The notes under the pieces are model-generated. The model ran no database searches. It was given only the letters and a program-made list of their open reading frames with translations, and was not told where the DNA came from. 46,857 nucleotides of DNA, taken from NCBI GenBank assembly GCA_947063875.1, contig CAMSTY010000025.1:1-46857 (forward strand). The letters are read 5' to 3'. Shown here one piece after another: positions 34,001-42,232 of the stretch; position 1 is the first letter of the stretch, and each line of letters opens with the position of its first letter. The translations under genes and the position numbers were made by a program. Origin of the DNA: an uncultured bacterium (GTDB lineage: Bacteria > Bacillota > Clostridia > Lachnospirales > Lachnospiraceae).

Positions 34001-34143
34001 ACATACAGATCTAAAACACGTAAGAAAAGCGTATAAAGCAAAAGGAAATAATGTAACAATGCCCTGGTATTATAAGAAATCAAAAAATCAACAAGATCAT
34101 AACCAATAAAACGCAAAAGGAAAAAGATTGTGACAGCTTTTTA

Positions 34144-34190
34144 CAAAAAAACAGAGACAGGAAACCGTAAAGGCCTGTCTCTGTTTTGGC
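34144..34190. terminator. Bidirectional terminator downstream of the small secreted repeat gene
   Basis: A 12-bp stem AACAGAGACAGG (34150-34161) / complement (34174-34185) is flanked by an A-run on the left and T's on the right, serving the leftward gene that ends at 34236. Confidence 0.85.
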
Positions 34191-34235
34191 ATCATAGGAT
34201 ATTCGGTAAAACGGATACGTAACGCATATTACGAA

Positions 34236-34559
34236 TCAGCGCTTTTTCTCAAGTCGTCCATCGCTGCCTACATAGTAATTATCAACCCAGTCATTGGTGA
34301 CCAGAACGCCGTCTTCATCCAGATAGTACCAGCCGCCGCTGTCCTTCTGCCAATATTCTGACTTGCGGTAGCCATTGTCATCCAGGTAGTAGCGCTTGCC
34401 GTCCAGTTCCAACCAGCCGGTTGCAAAAGTCCCATCGTCCTGGATGTATTGCCACTGGTCTTCTTCCGTCTGCTGCCACTCGCCGGCAAAAGCAGGGAAT
34501 ACACTGAGAAGAAGGCAGAAAAACGTTGAAATTAAAATCAGACCCGTCTTGTGTTTCAT
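34236..34559 (-). CDS. Small secreted cell-wall-binding repeat protein
   Basis: A 107-residue protein with a signal peptide (MKHKTGLILISTFF to VFPAFA, cleavage after about residue 25). About three 20-residue repeats of the choline-binding/cell-wall-binding type follow: WQYIQDDGTFATGWLELDGK, RYYLDDNGYRKSEYWQK, and GWYYLDEDGVLVTNDWV. There is no catalytic domain. Such repeats bind choline or other teichoic acid/EPS groups. ATG 34559 has GAGGTG at 7 nt; a GTG one codon earlier is less likely. It has its own promoter and terminator, so it is a single-gene unit. Confidence 0.9.
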   Translation of the reverse strand: MKHKTGLILISTFFCLLLSVFPAFAGEWQQTEEDQWQYIQDDGTFATGWLELDGKRYYLDDNGYRKSEYWQKDSGGWYYLDEDGVLVTNDWVDNYYVGSDGRLEKKR

Positions 34560-34591
34560 CACAATTCACCTCTGCTTTCTATGTTGATTTC

Positions 34592-34620
34592 ATTATAGCA
34601 AGGGTGAAATTGGATAGCAA
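34592..34620 (-). promoter_or_regulatory. Promoter of the small secreted repeat gene
   Basis: On the minus strand TTGCTA (34615-34620), 17 bp, TATAAT (34592-34597) with an upstream TGC. The interval 34621-34860 holds no gene; it has short direct TTGTAAG repeats. Confidence 0.75.
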
Positions 34621-34923
34621 TAGCTTTGGGCGGATTGTAAGGATTTTACAGGAATTGTAAGAAAAACGTTAATATCCCAGAACTGTTAAAAGCCAGTGGA
34701 TCTGAAAAAAATTATGAAGGCTGCATAAACCCATCCCAGGGGCGGATTACAAGTGGTAGTGACGCAGGAAACCGAAAACTGACAGATGTTGTAGGGCGAT
34801 GTGTCACTTGGGAAAAATGGGGGATATTGTCGGATTACGCGATTTTTTTCGCTTTTCAAAAGGTGAAAAAGGACTTATATTGAATATAGAAACACAGCAT
34901 TTATGAGAAGGAGATGGGAAATA

Positions 34924-35112
34924 ATGAATGTATCGGTAGGAAAGGCAAGCGACAGAAGGGCAGAAGATAAGCAGGACCGGCTCCGACGATTGGAGGCAGA
35001 TAATTTACGGCTGCAAAAGGACAATGAAATGCTGTTGAATACGGTGGCCACGATGAGAACTACTTTGAACAGGCTGCTGGAACGTTATGTGATTGAGGAA
35101 GCGGGACGCTGA
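34924..35112 (+). CDS. Small coiled-coil protein
   Basis: A 62-residue hydrophilic protein, most of it one predicted coiled coil: DRLRRLEADNLRLQKDNEML, then LNTVATMRTTLNRLLERYVI with Leu at heptad positions. The family is not recognised. ATG 34924 has GGAG at 10 nt; ATG 34903 upstream includes that site and is less likely. A weak promoter (TTTTCA, 17 bp, TATATT ending about 34881) precedes it. It ends 5 bp before the stop codon of the oppositely oriented zinc-ribbon coiled-coil gene, and the two may be a functional pair. Confidence 0.65.
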   Translation: MNVSVGKASDRRAEDKQDRLRRLEADNLRLQKDNEMLLNTVATMRTTLNRLLERYVIEEAGR

Positions 35113-35117
35113 TAGCG

Positions 35118-35549
35118 TTACGTGGGAGGCGTGATTTCGGGATCTTGCTTGGCGGGGCAATCCGTCAGATATTTTTCCAGCTGATGCTCCAGGTGGCGTT
35201 TCTGGTGCAGCAAGTCCCAGATAGTCTGGTGCATCCACTGAATGGTATCATTCATTTTTTGGTTTTCCGATTCCAGCTGGTTTATGCGGGGATCAATCAG
35301 GGTAGCGGCTTCTTTGCAGGAGCAAGAACGCAGATAGGCCAGAAGACGGCCGGACAGGGAAGCATCGCTTTCCATCATTTTTTGAATCAGGAACTTGTCC
35401 CGTTCTTCCTGATTCAAAAAATGAAAATCTGAATACGGCATGAGAAAAATCATGGAAACCTCGCACAGGGAACAGGCAGGCAGACCGGAGGGCTGACTGT
35501 AGCTGTACCTACCGCAAACCGGACAGTAATAAACAGAAAGATCTTGCAT
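35118..35549 (-). CDS. Zinc-ribbon plus coiled-coil protein, function unknown
   Basis: A 143-residue protein. The N-terminus has a zinc-ribbon, YYCPVCGRYSYSQPSG followed by ACSLCEVSM (CxxC twice). Then comes FHFLNQEERDKFLIQKMM, a short CSCKE stretch, and a C-terminal coiled coil RINQLESENQKMNDTIQWMH, QTIWDLLHQKRHLEHQLEKY. I do not recognise the family. GGAGGTG stands 6 nt before ATG 35549; the frame continues upstream into the tRNA gene without meaning. It converges on the small coiled-coil gene with a 5-bp gap and no terminator between them. Confidence 0.75.
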   Translation of the reverse strand: MQDLSVYYCPVCGRYSYSQPSGLPACSLCEVSMIFLMPYSDFHFLNQEERDKFLIQKMMESDASLSGRLLAYLRSCSCKEAATLIDPRINQLESENQKMNDTIQWMHQTIWDLLHQKRHLEHQLEKYLTDCPAKQDPEITPPT

Positions 35550-35714
35550 AAACACCTCCACAAATTTCGCAAATTTTGCTTTATTATATATATAACGCAG
35601 AACTCCCGGAAATATGACAGATTTTTTAACGGATAAGGCAGAAAAGGGGAAAAGATGGGATTTTATATTGACAAATAACGAGTTATAGGGTAAGATGTGG
35701 AAGGTAGAAGAAAT

Positions 35715-35787
<73 letters not shown>

Positions 35788-35813
35788 TTTATTTTTGTGT
35801 GATAATTTCTTAA

Positions 35814-35842
35814 TTGAAATATGGTCAGTTGTATGATATAGT
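35814..35842 (+). promoter_or_regulatory. Promoter of the rmlA operon
   Basis: TTGAAA (35814-35819), 17 bp, TATAGT (35837-35842) with an upstream TGA. Transcription would begin near 35849, a few bases inside the left arm of the long palindrome. Confidence 0.7.
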
Positions 35843-36012
35843 ACAGACAAATGCAAAAACAAGCGTTTTATGGAAAATAGATGAGAACAGGGAGAAAACA
35901 AATGAAAGGGATTATTCTTGCCGGAGGTTCCGGCAAGAATAATCCCTTTCATTTGTTTTCTCCCTGTTCTCATCTATTTTCCATAAAACGCTTGTTTTTG
36001 CATTTGTCTGTA
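35842..36012. repeat. Perfect 84-bp inverted repeat with a 3-nt spacer
   Basis: Left arm 35842-35925 and right arm 35929-36012 are exact reverse complements; the spacer is GGT. I compared them base by base. The centre is CCGGA-GGT-TCCGG, a short inverted repeat that normal rmlA genes would carry by chance at codons for A-G-G-S-G. The left arm is the natural rmlA leader, ribosome-binding site and first codons; the right arm is its mirror copy in place of the next stretch of rmlA. Transcribed, it gives an 84-bp hairpin holding the start codon. Confidence 0.95.
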
Positions 36013-36786
36013 TTGATGAATGCCGGTATTCGGGACATCCTGATTATTTCCACGCCAGAGGATACGCCGCGGTTTGAGGAATTGCTCAGTGACGGGCATC
36101 AGTTCGGGGTAGAATTGCACTATGCCGTTCAGCCGAGTCCGGATGGGCTGGCACAGGCGTTTGTTATCGGAGCTGATTTTATTGGCGGGGATTCGGTGGC
36201 AATGATTTTGGGAGACAATATATTCCATGGGCAGGGACTGAAGAAACGCCTCCGTGCCGCGGCGGCAAAGGAAAAGGGCGCTACGGTTTTCGGATATTAT
36301 GTGGATGATCCGGAGCGTTTTGGCATTGTGGAGTTTGATGAGAGCGGAAAGGCCGTTTCCATTGAGGAGAAGCCGGAGAAACCAAAGTCCAATTATTGTG
36401 TGACAGGTCTGTATTTTTATGATAACCGGGTCGTGGGGTATGCGAGAAATCTTAAGCCGTCGGCGCGGGGGGAACTGGAGATTACGGATTTGAACCGGAT
36501 TTATCTGGAGAACGGAGAATTGGATGTGACGCTGCTGGGGCAGGGTTTCACCTGGCTGGATACGGGGACGCACGAGTCTTTGGTAGAGGCAACTAATTTC
36601 GTTAAGACAATTGAGACCCATCAGCACCGCAAGATTGCCTGTCTGGAGGAGATTGCCTGGCTGAATGGCTGGATTAGCCGGGAACAGGTGCTGGAGACTT
36701 ACGAGACGCTGAAGAAAAACCAGTACGGACAGTACCTGAAAGATGTGTTAGATGGTAAATATATTGATAGGATTCATAATCTGTAG
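35902..36786 (+). CDS. rfbA: Glucose-1-phosphate thymidylyltransferase with scrambled N-terminus, probably inactive
   Basis: A 294-residue RmlA that would convert glucose-1-phosphate and dTTP to dTDP-glucose, first step of dTDP-rhamnose synthesis. From [16 protein letters not shown] onward it is normal: [58 protein letters not shown]. After [11 protein letters not shown], however, the family's T-R-L-x-P-L-T and S-K-Q-L-L-P segments are replaced by 23 unrelated residues ([20 protein letters not shown] and three more) encoded by the mirror arm. The Arg and Lys needed for nucleotide binding are gone. The frame stays open because about 26 codons were exchanged for 23. GGGAG precedes ATG 35902, but that site lies in the hairpin. 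Confidence 0.88.
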   Translation: MKGIILAGGSGKNNPFHLFSPCSHLFSIKRLFLHLSVLMNAGIRDILIISTPEDTPRFEELLSDGHQFGVELHYAVQPSPDGLAQAFVIGADFIGGDSVAMILGDNIFHGQGLKKRLRAAAAKEKGATVFGYYVDDPERFGIVEFDESGKAVSIEEKPEKPKSNYCVTGLYFYDNRVVGYARNLKPSARGELEITDLNRIYLENGELDVTLLGQGFTWLDTGTHESLVEATNFVKTIETHQHRKIACLEEIAWLNGWISREQVLETYETLKKNQYGQYLKDVLDGKYIDRIHNL

Positions 36787-36819
36787 GAATGATAAGTTCA
36801 AAGAAAGGATAGGAAAACG

Positions 36820-37842
36820 ATGAAGATTATCGTAACTGGCGGCGCCGGGTTTATCGGTGGAAACTTTGTGCATTATATGGTTGAAAAATATCCGGAGGAC
36901 ATGATTATCAATCTGGATGCCCTTACTTATGCGGGGAATCTGGAGACTTTAAAACCGGTGGAGGACAAGCAGAATTACTGTTTTGCCAAAGGGGATATTG
37001 CGGACCGGGAATTTGTTTTTGAATTGTTTGAGAAGGAAAAACCGGATGTGGTAGTGAACTTTGCTGCCGAGAGCCATGTAGACCGTTCGATTACGGACCC
37101 GGGGATCTTTGTGAGGACCAATGTGATGGGGACTACGACGCTTCTGGATGCCTGCAAGGAGTTTGGCATTAAACGTTTCCATCAGGTATCTACAGATGAG
37201 GTATATGGAGATTTGCCGTTGGACCGGCCGGATCTGTTTTTTACGGAGGAGACTCCGCTGCATACTTCCAGCCCGTATTCTTCGTCAAAGGCCAGTGCAG
37301 ATCTTTTTGTGATGGCATATCACCGGACTTTTGAGATTCCGGTTTCAATATCCCGGTGTTCCAACAACTATGGCCCTTATCAGTTTCCGGAAAAGCTGAT
37401 TCCTTTGATGATCAGCCGGGCGCTGGCGGACGGAGAACTTCCGGTGTATGGCAATGGCGCGAACGTCCGCGATTGGCTTCATGTGTATGACCATTGTCAG
37501 GCGATTGATCTGATTATCCGTAAAGGTGAGGATGGTTGTGTTTACAATATCGGGGGACATAACGAGAGGACAAACCTGGAGGTGGTAAAGACAATTCTGA
37601 GGGTATTGGACAAGCCGGAGAGCCTGATTAAGTATGTAACCGACCGCCCGGGGCATGATATGCGTTATGCGATTGATCCGGCGAAGCTGGAGAGTGAACT
37701 GGGGTGGGAGCCGGTATATAATTTTGATACCGGAATTGAGCAGACCATACGATGGTATCTGGAGAACCGTGAGTGGTGGGAGCACATCATCAGCGGGGAA
37801 TACAGCAACTATTTTCAGAAGATGTACGGACAGCGGCTGTAA
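36820..37842 (+). CDS. rfbB: dTDP-glucose 4,6-dehydratase
   Basis: A 340-residue short-chain dehydrogenase-type enzyme that makes dTDP-4-keto-6-deoxyglucose, second step to dTDP-rhamnose. It has the NAD loop TGGAGFIGGNFVHYM, INLDALTYAGNLETL, FAAESHVDRSI, the dehydratase signature STDEVYGDL with Asp-Glu acid/base residues, and the catalytic YSSSKASAD. Substrate-side motifs NNYGPYQFPEKLIP and GNGANVRDWLHVYDHC are intact. It follows rfbA by about 33 nt and appears fully functional, in contrast to that gene. Confidence 0.96.
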   Translation: MKIIVTGGAGFIGGNFVHYMVEKYPEDMIINLDALTYAGNLETLKPVEDKQNYCFAKGDIADREFVFELFEKEKPDVVVNFAAESHVDRSITDPGIFVRTNVMGTTTLLDACKEFGIKRFHQVSTDEVYGDLPLDRPDLFFTEETPLHTSSPYSSSKASADLFVMAYHRTFEIPVSISRCSNNYGPYQFPEKLIPLMISRALADGELPVYGNGANVRDWLHVYDHCQAIDLIIRKGEDGCVYNIGGHNERTNLEVVKTILRVLDKPESLIKYVTDRPGHDMRYAIDPAKLESELGWEPVYNFDTGIEQTIRWYLENREWWEHIISGEYSNYFQKMYGQRL

Positions 37843-37866
37843 AAGCGGAAGCAGGAGTAAACAGAC

Positions 37867-38721
37867 ATGAGCATGAAAGTGTTGGTGACCGGAGCCAAGG
37901 GGCAGCTTGGCATGGATTTGATGAAGGAATTGCAGCGGCAGGGACTGGAAGGGATCGGCGTGGATGTTGAGGAGATGGATGTCACGGATGCCGAAGCCTG
38001 CCGGCGTGTGATTTCCCAGGCGGGGATTGATGCTGTTATTCACTGTGCTGCATATACTGCAGTAGATGCAGCGGAGGATCAGGTGGAACTTTGCCGGAAG
38101 ATCAATGCGGATGGTACCCGCAACGTGGCAGATGCCTGCCGTGAGGCGGGAGTGAAGCTGATGTATATCAGCACAGACTATGTCTTTGACGGGGAAGGAA
38201 CGCGCCCATGGGAGCCGGACGACGCACGGGCGCCCTTGAATGTATATGGCCAGACGAAATATGAAGGCGAACTGGCTATTGAGGAATTGCTGGAGGATTA
38301 TTTTATCGTTCGCATTGCCTGGGTATTCGGGGTGGCAGGGAAGAATTTTATTAAGACTATGCTGCGTCTGGGAAAAGAGAAGGGAGCCGTCAGTGTGGTA
38401 ATGGATCAGGTTGGTTCTCCGACCTATACCTATGACCTGGCACGGCTGCTGACGGATATGATTCAGACAGAACATTATGGCCGCTATCACGCAACCAATG
38501 AGGGTGAGTGCAGCTGGTATGAGTTTGCCTGTGAGATATTCCGCCAGGCGGGCATGGATGAGGTGAAGGTGACTCCGGTTACCAGCGAGATGTTTGCAGC
38601 CAAGGCGAAGCGGCCGGCAAACAGCCGGATGAATCGGGAAAAACTGGCTGAGAAGGGTTTTGAACCGCTGCCTGCATGGCAGGATGCGCTTGGGCGTTTT
38701 CTGAAAGCGATTGGATATTAA
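37867..38721 (+). CDS. rfbD: dTDP-4-dehydrorhamnose reductase
   Basis: A 284-residue NAD(P)H-dependent reductase, last step to dTDP-L-rhamnose. Motifs: TGAKGQLGMDLMKEL, DAVIHCAAYTAVDAAED, ISTDYVFDGEG, the catalytic YGQTKYEGE, and DQVGSPTYTYDLARLL. AGGAG precedes ATG 37867 at 9 nt; an in-frame ATG at 37873 is possible. It is 24 nt after rfbB. The 3,5-epimerase gene rfbC that normally belongs to this set is absent from the window, so it must be elsewhere or the pathway is incomplete. Confidence 0.95.
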   Translation: MSMKVLVTGAKGQLGMDLMKELQRQGLEGIGVDVEEMDVTDAEACRRVISQAGIDAVIHCAAYTAVDAAEDQVELCRKINADGTRNVADACREAGVKLMYISTDYVFDGEGTRPWEPDDARAPLNVYGQTKYEGELAIEELLEDYFIVRIAWVFGVAGKNFIKTMLRLGKEKGAVSVVMDQVGSPTYTYDLARLLTDMIQTEHYGRYHATNEGECSWYEFACEIFRQAGMDEVKVTPVTSEMFAAKAKRPANSRMNREKLAEKGFEPLPAWQDALGRFLKAIGY

Positions 38722-38750
38722 TAAAAACAGATAAAAGGGAGACAGCAATT

Positions 38751-40124
38751 ATGGGAAAATATTTTGGAACGGACGGTTTCCGCGGGGAAGCAAATGTGAA
38801 CTTAACTGTGGAACATGCTTATCAGGTGGGGCGTTTCCTGGGTTGGTATTATGGTCAGAAAAGCCGTGTGACACCGCAGAACCCTGAAGGCAGATGCCGG
38901 GTGGTGATTGGTAAAGATACCCGCAGAAGCAGTTATATGTTTGAGTACTCTCTGGTAGCGGGTCTGACTGCCTCCGGCGCGGATGCGTTTCTTCTCCACG
39001 TAACGACGACTCCGAGTGTATCTTATGTGGTGCGCACGGAGGAATTTGACTGTGGCATTATGATTTCTGCCAGCCATAATCCTTATTATGACAACGGGAT
39101 CAAAGTGATCAATGGCAAAGGGGAAAAGCTGGAAGAAGAAGTGATCGGAGAAATTGAACGGTACCTGGATGGCGAAATGGGAGAGATTCCGTTTGCCTTA
39201 AGGGACAAAGTCGGGCGTACGGTAGACTATGCGGCAGGGAGAAACCGCTATATCGGTTATCTGATTTCGATTGCCACCCGTTCTTTCAAGAATAGAAAGG
39301 TCGCGTTAGACTGTGCAAACGGCAGTGCGTCTTCGATCGCCAAAAATGTATTTGACGCGCTGGGAGCGGAAACCTATGTGATCAATAATAATCCAAATGG
39401 CCTGAATATCAATACTAATTGCGGCTCCACCCATATTGAGGTATTGCAGCAGTATGTGAAGGAAAATGGCTGTGACGTGGGATTTGCTTATGACGGAGAC
39501 GCGGACCGCTGTATTGCCGTAGATGAAAATGGCGAGGTGGTAGACGGCGACAAGATCATGTATATCTGCGGCAAATACATGAAGGAGAGCGGGGCGCTGG
39601 TAAATAATACCGTAGTGACGACAATCATGTCCAATTTCGGCCTTTATAAGGCATTTGACCGTGAGGGAATCACCTACGAAAAGACAGCGGTCGGCGACAA
39701 ATATGTGTATGAAAATATGGCAAAATATGGCAATTGCCTGGGAGGCGAACAGTCCGGGCATATTATCTTTAGCAAGCATGCCACGACAGGGGATGGCATT
39801 CTGACCTCTCTTAAGGTGATGGAGGTGATGCTGGAAAAGAAAGAAGCATTAGGGAAACTGGCATCAGAAGTGGAGATTTTCCCCCAGGTACTGAAAAATG
39901 TCCGCGTGCATGACAAACAGCTGGCTCAGGATGATGCCAAGGTCCAGGAGGCAGTGGCCAAGGTGACAGAAGAACTGGGGAATGATGGCCGTATCCTGCT
40001 GCGTCAGTCCGGTACAGAGCCGGTAGTGCGGGTGATGGTGGAAGCCGCCAGCGGGGAACAATGCGAGAATTATGTGAACCAGGTGATTGCAGTGATGGAG
40101 GCACAAGGACATATACTGAAATAA
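38751..40124 (+). CDS. glmM: Phosphoglucosamine mutase
   Basis: A 457-residue alpha-D-phosphohexomutase. Motifs in order: GKYFGTDGFRGEAN at the N-terminus, the phosphoserine loop MISASHNPYYDNGIK (about 103-117), the metal loop YDGDADRCIAV (about 247), the sugar-binding GGEQSGHIIF, and the phosphate-binding RQSGTEPVVRVMVEA. The opening and closing motifs fit GlmM, which makes GlcN-1-P for peptidoglycan and UDP-GlcNAc, better than phosphoglucomutase. GGGAG lies 10 nt before ATG 38751, 29 nt after rfbD. As the probable main GlmM it may be essential, so the defects upstream in the operon should not be strongly polar. Confidence 0.9.
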   Translation: MGKYFGTDGFRGEANVNLTVEHAYQVGRFLGWYYGQKSRVTPQNPEGRCRVVIGKDTRRSSYMFEYSLVAGLTASGADAFLLHVTTTPSVSYVVRTEEFDCGIMISASHNPYYDNGIKVINGKGEKLEEEVIGEIERYLDGEMGEIPFALRDKVGRTVDYAAGRNRYIGYLISIATRSFKNRKVALDCANGSASSIAKNVFDALGAETYVINNNPNGLNINTNCGSTHIEVLQQYVKENGCDVGFAYDGDADRCIAVDENGEVVDGDKIMYICGKYMKESGALVNNTVVTTIMSNFGLYKAFDREGITYEKTAVGDKYVYENMAKYGNCLGGEQSGHIIFSKHATTGDGILTSLKVMEVMLEKKEALGKLASEVEIFPQVLKNVRVHDKQLAQDDAKVQEAVAKVTEELGNDGRILLRQSGTEPVVRVMVEAASGEQCENYVNQVIAVMEAQGHILK

Positions 40125-40152
40125 ATAAAAAGAGAAATATTGTAAAACAGGG

Positions 40153-40218
40153 AAAAGCCGGACTTGCAAGCAGCAGGGAATTGTGATAAAATTTATGCTG
40201 ATGCAATAGCCGGCTTTT
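40153..40218 (+). terminator. Possible glmM terminator enclosing the leuA promoter
   Basis: AAAAGCCGG (40153-40161) and CCGGCTTTT (40210-40218) form a 9-bp stem with a loop of 48 nt that contains the next promoter. The T-run is short, so efficiency is doubtful. Confidence 0.35.
40164..40192 (+). promoter_or_regulatory. Promoter of leuA
   Basis: TTGCAA (40164-40169), 17 bp, TAAAAT (40187-40192). It leaves a leader of about 205 nt. Confidence 0.7.
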
Positions 40219-40404
40219 AGCTGGCTTCGCAAAATTTATCAGTAAAGGAATGATGACCGATGGGGTTAGACCTAAGAGCGTGACAATCTTTATTGTCGAG
40301 AATTATGGCGTGATTTATCGACTGCGAAGCCGTAGATGAGATGTGGATGACAGCGCAGAAAAGAAACAGATATAAAAATTTACGGATTTGAGGAGGATAA
40401 GATC
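40199..40404 (+). promoter_or_regulatory. Structured leader RNA of leuA, class unknown
   Basis: The leader has a closing helix GGCTTCGCA (40223-40231) / TGCGAAGCC (40323-40331), perfect over 9 bp, enclosing about 90 nt. Inside is a hairpin GACAAT-CTTT-ATTGTC (40282-40297) and unpaired, conserved-looking purine-rich parts (around GATGACCGATGGGGTTAGACC). A multibranched domain closed by a long-range helix in front of a biosynthetic gene looks like a riboswitch or other cis-regulatory RNA. There is no T-box signature, no run of Leu codons and no T-tract terminator before the gene. Regulation at translation or by an unknown ligand is possible. Confidence 0.5.
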
Positions 40405-42078
40405 ATGTTGAATTATAAGAGATATCAAAGAGTCCCGGTGGTGGATTACCCTGAGCGGGGGTGGCCGAATAAGCAGATTGAGAAAGCGCCGATGTGGTGC
40501 AGTGTGGATTTAAGAGACGGCAACCAGGCGCTGATTGAACCGATGGTGGTAGAGGAAAAGATTGAGTTCTTCAATATGCTGGTGAAACTGGGTTTTAAGG
40601 AGATCGAGATTGGATTTCCGGCAGCATCCCAGATTGAGTTTGATTTTCTCCGTCAGCTGGTAGAGAGAAACCTGATTCCGGATGATGTGCGGGTGCAGGT
40701 GCTTGTTCAGTGCCGTGAGCATTTGATTAAGAGAACTTTTGAGGCGATTCAAGGGATCAAGAAAGTTGTGGTGCATATTTATAACTCCACGTCTATTTTA
40801 CAGCGTGATGTGGTATTTCATAAGAACCGGGAAGAGATCAAGCAGATCGCAGTGGAAGGAACGGAATTGGTGAAGCGGTATGCTGCAGGGTATGACGGAG
40901 ATCTGTTGCTGGAGTATTCCCCGGAAAGCTTTACCGGGACAGAGCTGGATTATGCGCTGGAGATTTGTACGGCAGTACAGGACACCTGGGGACAGGCGAC
41001 ACCGGAGCGGCCGATTATTTTTAATCTTCCTTCGACCGTGGAGATGACGACGCCTAATGTCTATGCGGATCAGATTGAATGGATGAATAAGCATTTCAAA
41101 GACAGGGACAGCATTATTCTGAGCGTACATCCCCACAACGACCGGGGAACCGGTGTGGCGGCCACGGAACTGGCTTTGTTGGCCGGAGCGGACCGGGTAG
41201 AGGGAACTTTGTTCGGCAACGGGGAACGTACGGGGAATGTGGATGTTCTGACCCTTGCCTATAATATGTTTTCACAGGGAATTGATCCCGAACTGGAGAT
41301 TGAGAATGTCCGCGCCATTGCAGAGGTGTATGAACGCTGCACGAAAATGCAGATTGATGAACGCCATCCATATGCGGGAAAACTGGTCTTTACTGCGTTT
41401 TCCGGTTCTCATCAGGATGCGATCAACAAGGGTATGCAGGCGTTGAAAGAAAGAGGCGGAGAGCACTGGGAAGTTCCCTATCTGCCGATTGATCCTTCCG
41501 ATATCGGGCGGGTATATGAGCCGATTGTCCGCATTAACAGCCAGTCCGGTAAGGGCGGCGTGGCCTTTGTTATGGATACCTTCTATGGATTTAAGCTGCC
41601 GAAAGGAATGCATAAGGAATTTGCAGATGTGATTCAGAAGATTTCTGAAAAACAGGGTGAGGTTGCTCCGGAACAGATTATGGATGAGTTCCGCCGGTGC
41701 TATCTGGACAGGAAGGAGCCGATGCATTTCAGAAAGTGCCAGATTACCGATACGGAAGTGGAGAAGGATGTATATGCAACCCTGGCAAGAGTGACTTATA
41801 CGGACCGTGGGATCGAGAAGGTCTTCGAGGGTGTAGGAAACGGCCCCATCGATGCAGTACAACGCGGTTTGGAAGAAGAGTTGGGAATTCAGATCAAGGT
41901 GCTTGATTATAATGAGCATGCACTTCAGACGGGTTCCAATGCACAGGCGGCTTCTTATATTCATCTGATGGATCAGGCAAGCGGTCGGGTGACTTATGGT
42001 GTGGGAGTCAGTTCCAATATCACCAGGGCTTCTGTGCGCGGGATTTTCAGCGCGGTGAACCGGTTGTTTTATTCGTAA
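40405..42078 (+). CDS. leuA: 2-isopropylmalate synthase, type 2 (leucine biosynthesis)
   Basis: A 557-residue enzyme that condenses 2-oxoisovalerate and acetyl-CoA, first committed step to leucine. The catalytic barrel has MWCSVDLRDGNQALIEPM, GFKEIEIGFPAASQIEFDF, the metal-binding SVHPHNDRGTGVAATEL and FGNGERTGNVDVLTL. After residue about 430 comes the LeuA dimer/regulatory domain (leucine feedback), ending in GVGVSSNITRASVRGIFSAV. Length and the extended N-terminus (YPERGWPNKQIEKAP) fit the type-2 enzymes. GGAGG lies 9 nt before the ATG. It stands alone, without leuBCD, behind a long structured leader. Confidence 0.96.
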   Translation: MLNYKRYQRVPVVDYPERGWPNKQIEKAPMWCSVDLRDGNQALIEPMVVEEKIEFFNMLVKLGFKEIEIGFPAASQIEFDFLRQLVERNLIPDDVRVQVLVQCREHLIKRTFEAIQGIKKVVVHIYNSTSILQRDVVFHKNREEIKQIAVEGTELVKRYAAGYDGDLLLEYSPESFTGTELDYALEICTAVQDTWGQATPERPIIFNLPSTVEMTTPNVYADQIEWMNKHFKDRDSIILSVHPHNDRGTGVAATELALLAGADRVEGTLFGNGERTGNVDVLTLAYNMFSQGIDPELEIENVRAIAEVYERCTKMQIDERHPYAGKLVFTAFSGSHQDAINKGMQALKERGGEHWEVPYLPIDPSDIGRVYEPIVRINSQSGKGGVAFVMDTFYGFKLPKGMHKEFADVIQKISEKQGEVAPEQIMDEFRRCYLDRKEPMHFRKCQITDTEVEKDVYATLARVTYTDRGIEKVFEGVGNGPIDAVQRGLEEELGIQIKVLDYNEHALQTGSNAQAASYIHLMDQASGRVTYGVGVSSNITRASVRGIFSAVNRLFYS

Positions 42079-42087
42079 ATGATACTT

Positions 42088-42126
42088 TCAGGGAACAAGT
42101 GTATCCTTCTTGTTCCCTGAGTTTGT
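42088..42126 (+). terminator. leuA terminator hairpin
   Basis: A perfect 12-bp stem TCAGGGAACAAG (42088-42099) / complement (42109-42120) begins 10 nt after the stop codon; the tail GTTTGTC is only moderately T-rich. Confidence 0.7.
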
Positions 42127-42168
42127 CTCAGTATGTTCTTTTGCCCATGGGGACTAAGAAAGGAAGAG

Positions 42169-42205
42169 CGGACTGCCACATAGAGGTTATGGCGGTCCGT
42201 TTTTA
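42169..42205 (+). terminator. Second rightward terminator
   Basis: CGGACTGCCA (42169-42178) pairs with TGGCGGTCCG (42190-42199), one G-U pair, followed by TTTTT. It backs up the leuA terminator ahead of the converging wzy-like gene. Confidence 0.75.
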
Positions 42206-42232
42206 TCCATCAGATAAGATTTTGTAAAAGGA

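Noticed and set aside
34640-34690. LytTR binding site upstream of the small repeat protein gene
   Set aside because: One 9-base half matches the usual pattern (AACGTTAAT), but no second half lies at the required distance.
37345-38748. Long leftward open frame opposite rfbB/rfbD
   Set aside because: Antisense shadow spanning two well-supported genes.
40199-40404. T-box or leucine-peptide attenuator before leuA
   Set aside because: I found no T-box core sequence, no specifier-type terminator pair and no short ORF with a run of Leu codons.
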